A DNA stretch of 22,623 bases from a virus. How positions within the stretch are numbered: position 1 is the stretch's first letter; each line of letters starts with the position of its first letter. A program made the translations under genes and the position numbers. The stretch covers positions 1 to 22,623 of IMG/VR virus record IMGVR_UViG_3300042478_001262. One strand, written 5' to 3'. The notes under the pieces were generated by a model. That model was given only the letters and a program-made list of their open reading frames with translations, did no database searches and had not been told where the DNA came from. Shown piece after piece: positions 1 to 8,276 of the stretch.

Positions 1-213
1 GCCGGCGCTGCCTCTGGCGACACCGGGCAGACCGTTCAGTTTGACTACATCGGCAAGACGATCATTGCTGACAAGGAAACTGGCACCCTGGCCATCACGG
101 TTGGCGGTACGTCGCTTCTGAGCCGTGCTGGCACCGTCAACTCGTCCACGCTCACGCTGGCGACGCAGGACGCGATCCGAGGCCAGGCCACCATCCGTAT
201 TGCCCGTAGCTAG
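1..213 (+). CDS. Phage structural protein, C-terminal fragment
   Basis: Open from the first base in frame 1 to a TAG stop at 211-213, giving the last 70 residues of a protein whose start lies outside the window. The visible part is rich in Thr, Gly, Ala and beta-branched residues and contains no Cys, a composition typical of beta-rich virion proteins. It ends 19 bases before a tail-tube-like gene on the same strand, so a head-tail or tail role is inferred from position only. I do not recognise the family. Confidence 0.6.
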   Translation, partial: AGAASGDTGQTVQFDYIGKTIIADKETGTLAITVGGTSLLSRAGTVNSSTLTLATQDAIRGQATIRIARS

Positions 214-232
214 TCCGTGACGGAGGCCCGTC

Positions 233-550
233 ATGGCTGACTACTCAGCGGGCGTCACGGCTACGTGGAACAGTGTGAACTTCGGTGAGGTTACGGAACT
301 GACCGTAACTCACGGCGGTGCTCTTCCATTGGCTCGCGCCAGTACGTGGACGCTTGACATTGGCACTATAGAACTAAAGTGCCTAACCACGGCGAACATC
401 TCCACTGCCAACTACGGCAAGCGTGCGCAAGTCACTATCACTGGTGGCGGGCTTGCTTACTCGGGCAACGCAGTGCTTGAGAAGTTCACCATGGCTGGCG
501 TGGTCAATGACGTGACGCGCTACGCGGTCACGCTACGAGTCCAAGGCTAG
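233..550 (+). CDS. Putative tail tube / minor tail structural protein
   Basis: This is a 105-residue protein that starts at an ATG with a GGAGG Shine-Dalgarno motif about 7 bases upstream. The sequence alternates polar and hydrophobic residues and is rich in Thr, Val and Gly, with motifs such as WNSVNFGEVTELTVTHGG and YAVTLRVQG. This suggests a small beta-sandwich, as in tail tube or tail terminator subunits. It lies just before the tail assembly chaperone genes and the tape measure, the usual place of the major tail protein in siphoviruses. Function is inferred from composition and order; no catalytic motif is visible. It is shorter than most tail tube proteins, so a minor structural role is possible. 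Confidence 0.55.
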   Translation: MADYSAGVTATWNSVNFGEVTELTVTHGGALPLARASTWTLDIGTIELKCLTTANISTANYGKRAQVTITGGGLAYSGNAVLEKFTMAGVVNDVTRYAVTLRVQG

Positions 551-558
551 GAGAAACC

Positions 559-936
559 ATGAGCCTCAGCGTTGCAGACCTTGCCAAGCAGATCCTTGAT
601 GCCGATGACTTGCCGATCCTCAAGGTGACGGTGCGTGAGTGGAAGGGCGGAGACGGCAAGCCGCTCGTGCTCGGCGTTCGCGTCATGACCGTCGAAGAGC
701 GGGACAGCTACGAAAAGGAGTGGGTGGGCAAGAAAGAAACGGGCATCGACAACTTCCGGACGAAGTATCTGGCCCGCTGTCTGTGCCATCCCGAGAGCGG
801 CGAGCGTCTTTTTGACGAGGCTGGCATCGAGCAGCTGGCGAAGAAGTCAGCGGCCATCGTGTCCAAGCTCTTTGAGAAGGCGCTCAAACACAACAACATG
901 ACAGAAACCGACGTGGAGGAACTCGCAAAAAACTGA
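559..936 (+). CDS. Tail assembly chaperone, short form (lambda gpG-like)
   Basis: A 125-residue, charged, largely helical protein begins at an ATG 9 bases after the previous stop, with AGGAGAAACC as ribosome site. By position directly upstream of the tape measure, and by its overlap with a second frame, it corresponds to the gpG-type chaperone that binds the tape measure before tail tube assembly. Its 3' end carries the heptamer A AAA AAC immediately before the TGA stop (927-933), the classical layout for -1 slippage into the downstream frame. Most ribosomes should stop here and give the short form. Sequence similarity to lambda gpG itself is not obvious by eye; the assignment rests on synteny and frameshift architecture. 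Confidence 0.75.
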   Translation: MSLSVADLAKQILDADDLPILKVTVREWKGGDGKPLVLGVRVMTVEERDSYEKEWVGKKETGIDNFRTKYLARCLCHPESGERLFDEAGIEQLAKKSAAIVSKLFEKALKHNNMTETDVEELAKN

Positions 937-950
937 GCGTCCGCCCGACG
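915..950 (+). promoter_or_regulatory. Programmed -1 ribosomal frameshift signal
   Basis: The slippery heptamer A AAA AAC at 927-933 sits in the zero frame as gcA AAA AAC TGA. A Shine-Dalgarno-like GGAGGA (915-920) ends six bases upstream, and a short CGCC/GGCG stem can form just downstream (from 942). A -1 slip reads CTG AGC GTC from 933 and continues without a stop through 1235. The same elements (upstream SD, A-rich heptamer, nearby stop) are used in E. coli dnaX, and -1 slippage is the known mechanism for tail chaperones of many siphoviruses. Slippage itself is inferred, not observed. Confidence 0.75.
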
Positions 951-1238
951 AGGCGTTTCCTGTTTCGTCTGGCGGGGCACTTGGGAATGACGGTGAGGGA
1001 ACTGTCTCGCCGCATGGATTCGCAGGAGCTCACGGAGTGGATTGCGTTTACTCGCTACTACCACGCTCTCCCTGATCCATGGCGGCAGACAGGCCTACTG
1101 ACGAGTGCCGTGCTTGCACCGTACTCCCAGCAAGGCAAGGCACCGAAAGCAGACGATTTCAACCCGATTGAGAAACCACCCCAGCACGCAGACGAGATGA
1201 AGCGGGAGCTGCAAAAGCTCCTGGCGTTCCCCGAATAA
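933..1238 (+). CDS. Tail assembly chaperone, frameshift extension (gpT-like)
   Basis: This frame is reached by -1 slippage at 927-933 and adds about 101 residues to the 125-residue short form, for a fusion of about 226 residues. The frame is open from the slip site. Its early part (RRFLFRLAGHLGMTVREL, then ELTEWIAFTRYY) has the pattern I associate with gpT-type tail assembly domains that contact the tail tube protein. If translated on its own, the first starts would be TTG at 981 or ATG at 987. Neither has a convincing Shine-Dalgarno motif, and both would remove conserved-looking residues. I therefore read it as the second half of a gpGT-like fusion. It ends three bases before the tape measure. 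Confidence 0.75.
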   Translation: MSVRPTRRFLFRLAGHLGMTVRELSRRMDSQELTEWIAFTRYYHALPDPWRQTGLLTSAVLAPYSQQGKAPKADDFNPIEKPPQHADEMKRELQKLLAFPE

Positions 1239-1241
1239 GCC

Positions 1242-4109
1242 ATGGCCACCATCCTCTCACTCGCGCTCAAGGTAAACGCCGACGCCTCTGGCGTGGTGAA
1301 GAACCTGACGCCAGCTGAGCGGGCGCTGGAGAAGTTGGCTGGCCAAGCGTCTAAGGCCACAAGCGTCTTTGACGAGTTCGCTGGCACAAGTTCCGCCGCC
1401 GCAAACGCTCAGTTCAATGCGTCCAAGTCCATGGCAGACTTGGCGGACAGTCTCAAGCGTGGCGAAATCACTGCGCAAGAGTTTGCGTCTAGGTATGCGG
1501 ACCTCAGCGACGCAATCACCAAGGAGGCTGCGGCCCTCAAGCGTGCGGCCCAGATCACAGAAGCCAACATTTCGCCGGCAGAGAAGTACAGCAGGACCGT
1601 TGCTGAACTTGACGATCAGTTGCGAGCCGGCCGCATCTCGCAAGAGACGTACAACCGTGCTCTAGAAAAGGCCAAGGGCGATCTCGACAAGACTTCCACT
1701 GCCGTGGACAAGACCGACAAGAGCATGGAGTCTCTTGCCAGGAATACAAAGATTCTTGCCGGCATCGAGATTGGCCGCCTGTTCTTAGACGGGCTCTCGG
1801 CTATCGGGAACGTCTTTCAAGATATTGGCTCTCGCGTCACGTCGCTCGTCTCAAGCGTCAACACGTCTGTCGATACGCTCAATGACTTCTCGGCCCGTAC
1901 CGGCATCGGCGTTGAGGCGTTGCAGGGCTACTCGCTCGCGGCCAAGCTGGCCGGCGTTGATACCGAGCAGTTCGGCGCAGCGGTGCAGCGGCTGGCCGTG
2001 AACATTGGCAAGGCTACGCCTGGTGATGCGCTCGACAAGTCGCTCAGAGGAATCAACCTTTCGGTTGCTGAGCTCAGGGCCCTTGCGCCGGAAGACCAGT
2101 TCTCGGCCATCGGCAACGCCATCTCTCAACTACCAACGGCCGCCGATCGTGCAGCTGCTGCGGTTGAGATCTTCGGCAAGCAGGGTGCTGCCCTGGCACC
2201 GCTATTCCGTGAGGGGGCCGCAAGCCTCGAGGAGCTCAAGGCCAGGGCTGAGCGGCTCGGCATCATCGTCAGCGAGACGCAGGTGAACAACGTCGCTGAC
2301 ATGAACGACGCCTTCGACTTGGTGCGAGCCACCATTGAAGGCATCGTTGGGCAGGTGATTGGCAACCTCGCGCCAGCTGTCACGGACGTGACGAATCAGT
2401 TTCTGCAGTTTGTGGAAAGCTGGAGCGGTGCCCAAGGCGAGGGCGGCACTGGCATTGCCAACGCCATCACAGATGTGCTGCTGCAAGGGGCTGAGTACTT
2501 CGCCGGAATCTTTGATGAGTTCGTGGCGAACTTTGGAAGCCTTGGCGAAACATTCTCGTACGCTGCGGACATCTTTGACGTAGTGAGCAAGGTGCTGCTG
2601 ACGGCATCTGAAGGACTGCGTGCGGCATTCAACGCCATTCAGTTAGGCATTGACGTTCTGCTGATTGGGTTCGGGAAAATCATTGAGTCAATAGGCAGCT
2701 ACATCAGCAGTGACTTGGAGCAGTTCGGCGCAGGGCTTGCGGCTGCGTCCCAGGAGTCAGCAGAGAAAAACTCCCGCGAGATGGAGGCCGCAGCAGCCAA
2801 CGCTGCGAATACGTTCAACAGCATCTTCGCCGGCGGCGACGGCAACGCACAGCAGGCAGGACAGGGCGCGGCATCGCAGTACCTCAGCGGCCTGCGTTCA
2901 GAGATCGAGAACGCACGCCGCCCAGAAGTTCAAGTTGAGCTCAACCTTGGCGACACCGAAGAGCGACTGCAGCAGTTCTTGGCAACTGCTGGCGACGAGG
3001 CTTCCGTATTCCTGCAGCAGTCCATGGCGACCGTCGAGACGTTCCAAGAGATGGCAGCCGCTGGCGGGCTGACTGCGGACCAGATTGAGATCATGAACGG
3101 ATTCATGGAGAACGTGAACGCTGAGCTTGATAAGGAACTGGCGAAGAGGCAGGAGGCTGCGGATGCCGCCTTGGCCCAGGCCGACGCAGACCGCAAGCGG
3201 CTTGACCAGTTGATGGAGACGAAGGACGAGGGGGCCAGGATCGAAAACGACTTGCTTACGGTGCAGCGTGAGCAAGCCCGCGTCTCGGAGCAGCTGGCCG
3301 CAGCCCGTGCTGCCAACAATCAGGCGGATGCCGACTCCGCTGCTGCCCGTCAGGCAGAGCTTGACCAACTGACGGCCAAACTCGAGGACGAGCAGCAGGC
3401 CCTTGAGCAGGGCTTCGGCGCTGGGTTTAACGCGGCCTTCCAGTCGGTTGACCAGAACATCGACCAACTGATTGCCAAGTCTCAGGAGTTTGGCCAAGCC
3501 GGATTTGACGCAGCCCTGCGTCTACAGGAAGGGATTGCTGCCGCGCAAGAGCAGGCACGAGACGGCATTCTCAATGCCGAGGCTTTCAACGCAGAAGTGC
3601 AACGGCAGCAGGAGCTCTTCAATCAGGAGCTCGCCAATATCCAAGAGGCAGAAAAGGCTAGGGACGCGGCGGCTGAAGACAGGAAGGCCAAGGAGCAGGA
3701 GCGAACCAACGCTGAGCTTAAGGCCCAGGACGATTACCGCAAGCAGCAAGAGACTGCCCTGCAGGCGTACCAGCAACAGCAGCAGCAGGCCCAGCAGCAG
3801 TACGCCCAGGAGCAGGCCCGCATCTTTGCCGAGCAGCGCAAGGCCGCCGAGGCTGAAGCGAAGCGGCAGGAAGAACGCATCCGCAAACTCAACACGCTGG
3901 GCCAACAGTCGATCAACGTGGCCGACGTGCGAAGCGTTGAGGGGGCAAACCTAGTGCTGCAGACGGCGGCTCAGGCCCAAGACCCCGCACTGATTCAGGC
4001 AAGGCTTCAGACAAAGCTTCTTGAGCGGGTGGCACTTGGCATCGCCCAAGCGGCGAGCAACTACTTTAACCAGCCCGTCGCAATCGTCGGTGCTGCAAGG
4101 CTTAACTGA
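1242..4109 (+). CDS. Tail tape measure protein
   Basis: At 955 residues it is the longest gene in the window. It follows the chaperone pair, the universal siphovirus position of the tape measure, which sets tail length and is later ejected with the DNA. The N-terminal third is helical, with a conserved-looking segment around residues 215-320 (NDFSARTGIGVEALQGYSLA). Hydrophobic stretches lie near 171-205 and 445-485, as expected for the membrane-active part. From about residue 600 to 905 it is a long charged coiled coil, with a Gln-rich run near 845-860 encoded by CAG/CAA repeats. No lysozyme or peptidase motif is visible. The stop overlaps the next start by one base (TGATG), suggesting coupling. 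Confidence 0.93.
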   Translation: MATILSLALKVNADASGVVKNLTPAERALEKLAGQASKATSVFDEFAGTSSAAANAQFNASKSMADLADSLKRGEITAQEFASRYADLSDAITKEAAALKRAAQITEANISPAEKYSRTVAELDDQLRAGRISQETYNRALEKAKGDLDKTSTAVDKTDKSMESLARNTKILAGIEIGRLFLDGLSAIGNVFQDIGSRVTSLVSSVNTSVDTLNDFSARTGIGVEALQGYSLAAKLAGVDTEQFGAAVQRLAVNIGKATPGDALDKSLRGINLSVAELRALAPEDQFSAIGNAISQLPTAADRAAAAVEIFGKQGAALAPLFREGAASLEELKARAERLGIIVSETQVNNVADMNDAFDLVRATIEGIVGQVIGNLAPAVTDVTNQFLQFVESWSGAQGEGGTGIANAITDVLLQGAEYFAGIFDEFVANFGSLGETFSYAADIFDVVSKVLLTASEGLRAAFNAIQLGIDVLLIGFGKIIESIGSYISSDLEQFGAGLAAASQESAEKNSREMEAAAANAANTFNSIFAGGDGNAQQAGQGAASQYLSGLRSEIENARRPEVQVELNLGDTEERLQQFLATAGDEASVFLQQSMATVETFQEMAAAGGLTADQIEIMNGFMENVNAELDKELAKRQEAADAALAQADADRKRLDQLMETKDEGARIENDLLTVQREQARVSEQLAAARAANNQADADSAAARQAELDQLTAKLEDEQQALEQGFGAGFNAAFQSVDQNIDQLIAKSQEFGQAGFDAALRLQEGIAAAQEQARDGILNAEAFNAEVQRQQELFNQELANIQEAEKARDAAAEDRKAKEQERTNAELKAQDDYRKQQETALQAYQQQQQQAQQQYAQEQARIFAEQRKAAEAEAKRQEERIRKLNTLGQQSINVADVRSVEGANLVLQTAAQAQDPALIQARLQTKLLERVALGIAQAASNYFNQPVAIVGAARLN

Positions 4110-5020
4110 TGGGCGTTGCGTCATACGAAGAACTTGCTAGGACTTTTGAGAACGAGCTAGGTGGCTCCCCGAAGGCCGTCCGCACCTGGGCTGTGACGCT
4201 GACTGATGACACGCTGCAAAACAACCCAACCACGCACGGCGCTGTCATTAATGCGCTGGGCATAGACAACTACGGAGCTCAGCACCCTGATATAGCCAAC
4301 TCATACTTCGGCCTTCGCAAAATAACCCTCACTGAACGCTACTCAGATTCGCCGTACCACGTTCTTGCTGTGGCTGAGTATGGCGTGGTTTCCGCCAACG
4401 AACTGCTATCCCCAACGTCCCGCGCTGCGGAGTGGAGCTTTGAGTCAAAGCCAAGCCAGGTGGCGGCGCTCTACTACTGGGACGGCACGACTCGACGCCC
4501 GCTGACAAACTCTGCGTTTGACTACTACGAGGGGCTGCAAACTGAAGAGCTTATTGTGGTGGCAAAGGTTTCAAAGAACTACTCGGACTTTGATGCCGAT
4601 AACGGGCCGGTTCATCTAATCAACGCAACCAACAAACTGAACTCTGGCAACTACCTCGCAGCTGCAGGCACAAGCAACGTCCACTGCTGGAAGGTGGCTG
4701 GCGTCTCTACTGAGTACGTCACCGAAATCTACAACAACGTGTCCCACCAGTATTGGCGAACTACGTCAGAGCTTCAGTATCGCCAAAGCACATGGAACTT
4801 GTTTCTGCCAGATGTTGGATGGAACTTTATCGACGGCGGCCAGAAGCGACGCGCGATGGTTTTTGATTTCCAGAATGGCGAGTGGGTCGCGTCCGCAAAT
4901 CCTGTCGGACTTAACGGCTCTGGCGGCATGAACTTCACTAACTTCCCGTTCATTAATGAGCGTCGCGTCTGCGAGGAAGTGAACTTCTCCCCGCTGTTCG
5001 GCACGCCTCCAACCGTGTAG
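4109..5020 (+). CDS. Tail-associated structural protein of unknown family
   Basis: This 303-residue protein begins at an ATG overlapping the tape measure stop. It is rich in Tyr, Trp, Asn and Thr (for example YYWDGTTRRPL and WNLFLPDVGWNFIDGG), typical of beta-rich virion or adhesion proteins, and has no signal peptide or catalytic motif. Immediately downstream of the tape measure, siphoviruses normally encode the distal tail protein, baseplate hub or receptor-binding parts, so a tail-tip role is the best inference. I do not recognise the family, and the protein is shorter than typical Tal proteins. Confidence 0.65.
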   Translation: MGVASYEELARTFENELGGSPKAVRTWAVTLTDDTLQNNPTTHGAVINALGIDNYGAQHPDIANSYFGLRKITLTERYSDSPYHVLAVAEYGVVSANELLSPTSRAAEWSFESKPSQVAALYYWDGTTRRPLTNSAFDYYEGLQTEELIVVAKVSKNYSDFDADNGPVHLINATNKLNSGNYLAAAGTSNVHCWKVAGVSTEYVTEIYNNVSHQYWRTTSELQYRQSTWNLFLPDVGWNFIDGGQKRRAMVFDFQNGEWVASANPVGLNGSGGMNFTNFPFINERRVCEEVNFSPLFGTPPTV

Positions 5021-5022
5021 CA

Positions 5023-5550
5023 ATGGCCCGCCAAAAGAAGCCAGCCGACGCGGTGCAGTTCACTCGGGAAAGCGCCGAGCGTGTGGCTCGCGTCGTTCGC
5101 CAAGCCGAGATCACGCCGGCAGCTGCGTCGCCCCTGACGTTTGATAGGCGTTTATCTGATAGGCACCCGAAGCAGGTGCGGGCCGCGACGTTCTCAGGCG
5201 CGTGGCCGATTGGCAGCGTCAAGACGGTAACGTTCAAGTACGCCCCAACAGCTACAGCGAACGTCACCAACTTGTCGTGGCCAATCGCCCTGTCGGGCTA
5301 CGTTAACGAGGACTGCGTTGTTGGGCGAGAAGGCACCAACTGGTGGCTCGTTGTGCCGAAGCTTGAAGGGCCAACGGCGGTCTTTGTGACGCAGACGCAA
5401 GACGGCACGAACCTTGTGAGCATCGCCATTGCAGCGACGCTGAACACCAACACCTGCGGCATCACGGTGAGCCAGACACCAAGCACCACACGCATCACGC
5501 TTATCACGGCAACAGTCACTTCGTCCTACCTTAGACTGCGGGTGCCCTGA
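5023..5550 (+). CDS. Hypothetical virion-associated protein
   Basis: A 175-residue protein starts two bases after the previous stop. The first 60 residues are charged (MARQKKPADAVQFTRESAER), followed by a Thr/Val/Ala-rich region with a WWLVVPKLEG strand, and a C-terminal stretch dominated by Thr and Val that should be beta-structured. There is no signal peptide, membrane helix or enzyme motif. It belongs to the tail-tip cluster by position and spacing. The family is not recognised; a minor tail or fibre-associated role is inference only. Confidence 0.6.
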   Translation: MARQKKPADAVQFTRESAERVARVVRQAEITPAAASPLTFDRRLSDRHPKQVRAATFSGAWPIGSVKTVTFKYAPTATANVTNLSWPIALSGYVNEDCVVGREGTNWWLVVPKLEGPTAVFVTQTQDGTNLVSIAIAATLNTNTCGITVSQTPSTTRITLITATVTSSYLRLRVP

Positions 5551-6095
5551 TGGCTTGCCCGTGCTGCCAGCAGGAGACGTGCGTAAGCCCACGGTGTTGC
5601 GAATGCTTTGCAGCCCTTGGCAACAGGTATCCGCGATTCATCAACGTCACCGTTGCAGGCTCATGTGTAATTACTGACCCGTTCATACTCAGTTTTTGCG
5701 GCGGTGGCGTGACGTATAACTTCAACGAATCATTAACGCTATCTAGGGTGGGCACTGATTATTCGCCAGACTGTCCGGCCTTTAGGTTTGATGGAGGCCA
5801 GCTATGCACTCCACTGCCGGAAGGTTGCTGCGAAGTCAGCGGAATCGGCATCAACGTCTCATTTTGGTTTTGGGGCACTTCTGCTTATGCCAACCTCGGT
5901 GAGTTTAGCGTCAGTGTGAGGCACCCTTCTATCTGCAGTGCCTGCGGCTTGGGTACATCAATGTATGGCGTAGCGAACTGGGTGTACACAGGATGCGAAA
6001 ATGCGATTTCGCAGGCTGGCACAATTGCAATTAACCCAGTCGGGCGGTTCATTGGTGGCTCTGGGTCTGCAACTGTAACCGGGTTTCAATATTGA
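5550..6095 (+). CDS. Cysteine-rich virion-associated protein
   Basis: A 181-residue protein with about 16 cysteines, including MACPCC, CVSPRCCEC and EGCCE clusters in the first 100 residues and a CSAC pair near 140. The rest is Gly, aromatic and Thr rich and probably beta-structured. Its start overlaps the preceding stop by one base (TGATG). The clustered Cys could bind zinc or, outside the cell, form disulfides. There is no signal peptide, so export would have to be as part of the particle. Position after the tail-tip genes suggests a virion or host-contact role, but I recognise no family. Confidence 0.6.
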   Translation: MACPCCQQETCVSPRCCECFAALGNRYPRFINVTVAGSCVITDPFILSFCGGGVTYNFNESLTLSRVGTDYSPDCPAFRFDGGQLCTPLPEGCCEVSGIGINVSFWFWGTSAYANLGEFSVSVRHPSICSACGLGTSMYGVANWVYTGCENAISQAGTIAINPVGRFIGGSGSATVTGFQY

Positions 6096-6098
6096 CCA

Positions 6099-6491
6099 AT
6101 GTTCTGCGTTTGTGATCCGCATACTAGAAAATGTGTTCAGTGCGGAATCGGTGACGATTTCTGCGGATCATTGCGCAACTGCACTGCTGCAAGCGGTCAG
6201 CCTTCATCTGATGTGGCTCATGGTGCAGGCAGTGAACTTCACGACCTTCTACGCGACTGGTTAGGCATTGAGGCAACGCCAGACTGCCCGTGCCGCAGCA
6301 TGGCCGCAAAAATGAACAAGATGGGCCCTGATTGGTGCGAGGGAGAAGGCATGCCAGTTATCCTCGGCGTGATGCGTGCCGAGCACGCCAAGCGGTGGGC
6401 CGATGGTCGCACGATCCTGCCGTGGACTGACGCAGGGGCAAGGCAGTTAGTGCTGCTGGCGTGCCGCAGGGCCAGGGCCAAGACTGGTTGA
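6099..6491 (+). CDS. Hypothetical protein with CxC/CxxC motifs
   Basis: A 130-residue protein starting three bases after the previous stop. The N-terminus is Cys-rich (MFCVCDPHTRKCVQCG, residues 1-16). The middle contains a segment around residues 44-85 (SELHDLLRDWLGIEAT, then DCPCRSMAAKMNKMG and PDWC) of a kind I have seen in uncharacterised phage proteins. The spacing of Cys residues suggests a metal-binding knuckle. The C-terminal part is helical and basic. The role is unknown. It is the last gene before the metallopeptidase and lies in the same transcription direction. Confidence 0.6.
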   Translation: MFCVCDPHTRKCVQCGIGDDFCGSLRNCTAASGQPSSDVAHGAGSELHDLLRDWLGIEATPDCPCRSMAAKMNKMGPDWCEGEGMPVILGVMRAEHAKRWADGRTILPWTDAGARQLVLLACRRARAKTG

Positions 6492-6525
6492 CACACCTGC
6501 CACGCTGCGGGCAAAGGAGCGGCCA

Positions 6526-6813
6526 GTGCCCGACGACCACGTTTTCACATTGAACGGCGACGAGCGGTGGCTGCTGCGTTTCACCACGCTCAAGGGTGCT
6601 GCCTATGGCTACACGTTCAGCCAGAAGGCGAAGCACCCGCGAATCATCCTTGACGCTCGCATGCGTGGCCGCAAGAAGCTCGAGGTGCTAGTGCATGAAC
6701 TGTTGCACGCCTTGAATCCAACTCAGTCTGAGGAGCACGTTGAGCAGCAGGGCAAGGATATTGCCCGCGTGCTCTGGAGTCTTGGATACCGAGAGGTGAA
6801 TGATGGGCCGTAG
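6526..6813 (+). CDS. Small HExxH zinc metallopeptidase-like protein
   Basis: A 95-residue protein beginning at a GTG, preceded by AAAGGAGC with suitable spacing. Residues 52-70 read LEVLVHELLHALNPTQSEE, a clear HExxH zinc-peptidase helix (HELLH at 57-61), followed by a helix with EEHVEQQGKDIARVLW that could supply a further acidic ligand. The size is far below that of full peptidases, so this is a minimal gluzincin-like or SprT-like domain. Its substrate is unknown; in phages such proteins may act in capsid or host-protein processing. It overlaps the phosphoesterase gene downstream by 14 bases. Confidence 0.75.
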   Translation: MPDDHVFTLNGDERWLLRFTTLKGAAYGYTFSQKAKHPRIILDARMRGRKKLEVLVHELLHALNPTQSEEHVEQQGKDIARVLWSLGYREVNDGP

Positions 6814-7708
6814 TGCTGGCACCTTCCGCAGAAAGAACGCTTCCGACGCCTGGAACGTCACAAGCCTTGAAGGCAGCGTCACCCGCATTGACTTCAACCA
6901 GCGCCTGTGGGTGCTGCTCTCGAGTGACTGGCATTGGGACTCGGTGAAGTGCAGCCGAGAGAAGTTGTCTGCGGACCTGACCAAGGCCCGCGAGCTCAAC
7001 GCCGCAGTGCTCAGCATTGGCGATCACTTTGACGCGATGGGTGGCAAGTACGATCCGCGCAGCAATGGCAAGTGGGACGTAAGGCCAGAGTTTCAGAGGG
7101 GCAACTACTACGACGACATTGTTACCCAGTGCGCGGAGTACCTTGAGCCGTACCGCGAGCAGATGGCGCTCATCACGCCGGGCAACCACGAGACGGCTGT
7201 GCGGAAGCGCATGGAGACGTGCCTGACCACGCGGCTCGTAGAGCAGTTGCGAGTGCGTGGCAGCAAGTGCAGGGCCGCTGGCTACTCAGGCTGGGTGATG
7301 TTTCGGGCCAAGGCCGGAAAGACAAGCACGGCGCTCTATCGGCTTTGGTATCACCACGGCTACGGTGGCGGCGGCCCGGTGACTCGCGGCGTCATCGACT
7401 ACAGCCGCTACCTCACAGACGTAGACGCTGACTGCGTACACGCCGGGCACGTCCACCAGCGGACGCTGATTGAGGCCAGCCGGCAACGGCTCTCGCCTAC
7501 GGGACTGGTGCGGGTGCGGCCGATTCACCTCGTTCGATCGGCGGCCTACAAGCAAGAGTGCCTCACCGATGGCTGGGCCGTAGAGAAGGGCATGAGCTCA
7601 CGCCCGCTTGGCGGTTGGTGGATGCTCTTGCGGTGGAATGTAGACCATACGGAGTTGCGGGCATCATTCCACGATTCACCAAGGGACGACAATGACGACC
7701 ACGATTGA
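6800..7708 (+). CDS. Calcineurin-like metallophosphoesterase
   Basis: This 302-residue protein has the ordered metallophosphatase motifs: DWHWD (43-47, DxH), GDHFD (74-78), GNHE (128-131), a YHHG histidine (near 184) and AGHVH (215-219). These residues bind two metal ions and hydrolyse phosphodiester or phosphomonoester bonds. The fold is full length for phage members of the family. Phage homologues are generally thought to act on nucleic acid or nucleotides, but the substrate cannot be read from the sequence. The start is ATG-ATG at 6800/6803 behind GAGAGGTG. It overlaps the previous gene by 14 and the next by 17 bases, so the three are probably co-translated. Confidence 0.85.
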   Translation: MMGRSAGTFRRKNASDAWNVTSLEGSVTRIDFNQRLWVLLSSDWHWDSVKCSREKLSADLTKARELNAAVLSIGDHFDAMGGKYDPRSNGKWDVRPEFQRGNYYDDIVTQCAEYLEPYREQMALITPGNHETAVRKRMETCLTTRLVEQLRVRGSKCRAAGYSGWVMFRAKAGKTSTALYRLWYHHGYGGGGPVTRGVIDYSRYLTDVDADCVHAGHVHQRTLIEASRQRLSPTGLVRVRPIHLVRSAAYKQECLTDGWAVEKGMSSRPLGGWWMLLRWNVDHTELRASFHDSPRDDNDDHD

Positions 7709-8276
7709 AGACGCCAACGAGTTGCTGCGTTCTGCTGTGCAGATCCGCCGCGAGGCCCAGGCGGCAGGCAAGCCACATGAGGAGTGGTATGGCGTGTCGC
7801 AGGCGGCGACAGATCCTAGGTGCTTTGTCGCAAGTACCGAGGAAACGCAACACGTCGATGAGCCATACATCGAGCACCTGCTGCACGAGCACCACCTGCA
7901 CCGTGCTGGCCTGACGCAGGACGAACTAGACGAAGCCCTTGAGCGTCTGGCCGGCGACGGCATCACGCACGAGCAGCGGCCCGGCTCGCTGCCGTTTCTG
8001 GAACTGCTCGAGGAGGTGCGGCATCTGCACCTGAGCAAGAGCCAGGACTACGGGAGCGAGAGCGACCCGCTGGCCAACATCCGCCAGGGCGCTGAGTTCG
8101 TTGGCATCGAGCCGTGGCGTGCCTGTCTCGTCAGAGTGGCCGACAAGGTGCAGCGGCTGAAGACGTACTGCCGCACCGGCCGGCTCGTCCACGAGGGCGT
8201 GCGTGACACGCTGCTGGATCTCTCGGCGTATAGCCTGCTGGCGATTGTGCTTTTCGATGAGGGCCGCAATGGCTGA
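7692..8276 (+). CDS. MazG/DUF1599-like nucleotide-associated protein
   Basis: A 194-residue protein. Residues about 105-190 contain KSQDYGSESDPLANI, then the charged helices WRACLVRVADKVQRL and the segment EGVRDTLLDLSAYSLLAI. This fits all-alpha NTP-pyrophosphohydrolase-like (MazG/DUF1599) domains in which conserved Glu and Asp residues hold magnesium. The N-terminal 100 residues are helical, His-rich (EHLLHEHHLH) and not recognised. Known relatives hydrolyse non-canonical or alarmone nucleotides or accompany nucleotide modification; which applies here is unknown. The gene overlaps the phosphoesterase by 17 bases. Confidence 0.7.
   Translation: MTTTIEDANELLRSAVQIRREAQAAGKPHEEWYGVSQAATDPRCFVASTEETQHVDEPYIEHLLHEHHLHRAGLTQDELDEALERLAGDGITHEQRPGSLPFLELLEEVRHLHLSKSQDYGSESDPLANIRQGAEFVGIEPWRACLVRVADKVQRLKTYCRTGRLVHEGVRDTLLDLSAYSLLAIVLFDEGRNG

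Noticed and set aside
2898-3497. 199-residue minus-strand reading frame within the tape measure gene
   Set aside because: It is antisense to a strongly supported coiled-coil gene, Leu/Val/Gly rich without motifs or a ribosome site; such frames arise from the Ala/Gln/Glu codon bias of tape measure genes.
3765-3815. CAG/CAA triplet repeat in the tape measure gene
   Set aside because: It encodes a Gln-rich part of the coiled coil, common in tape measure proteins; not a separate repeat element.
6644-7189. 181-residue minus-strand frame across the peptidase and phosphoesterase genes
   Set aside because: It crosses two plus-strand genes with clear HExxH and metallophosphatase motifs and carries no motif itself.
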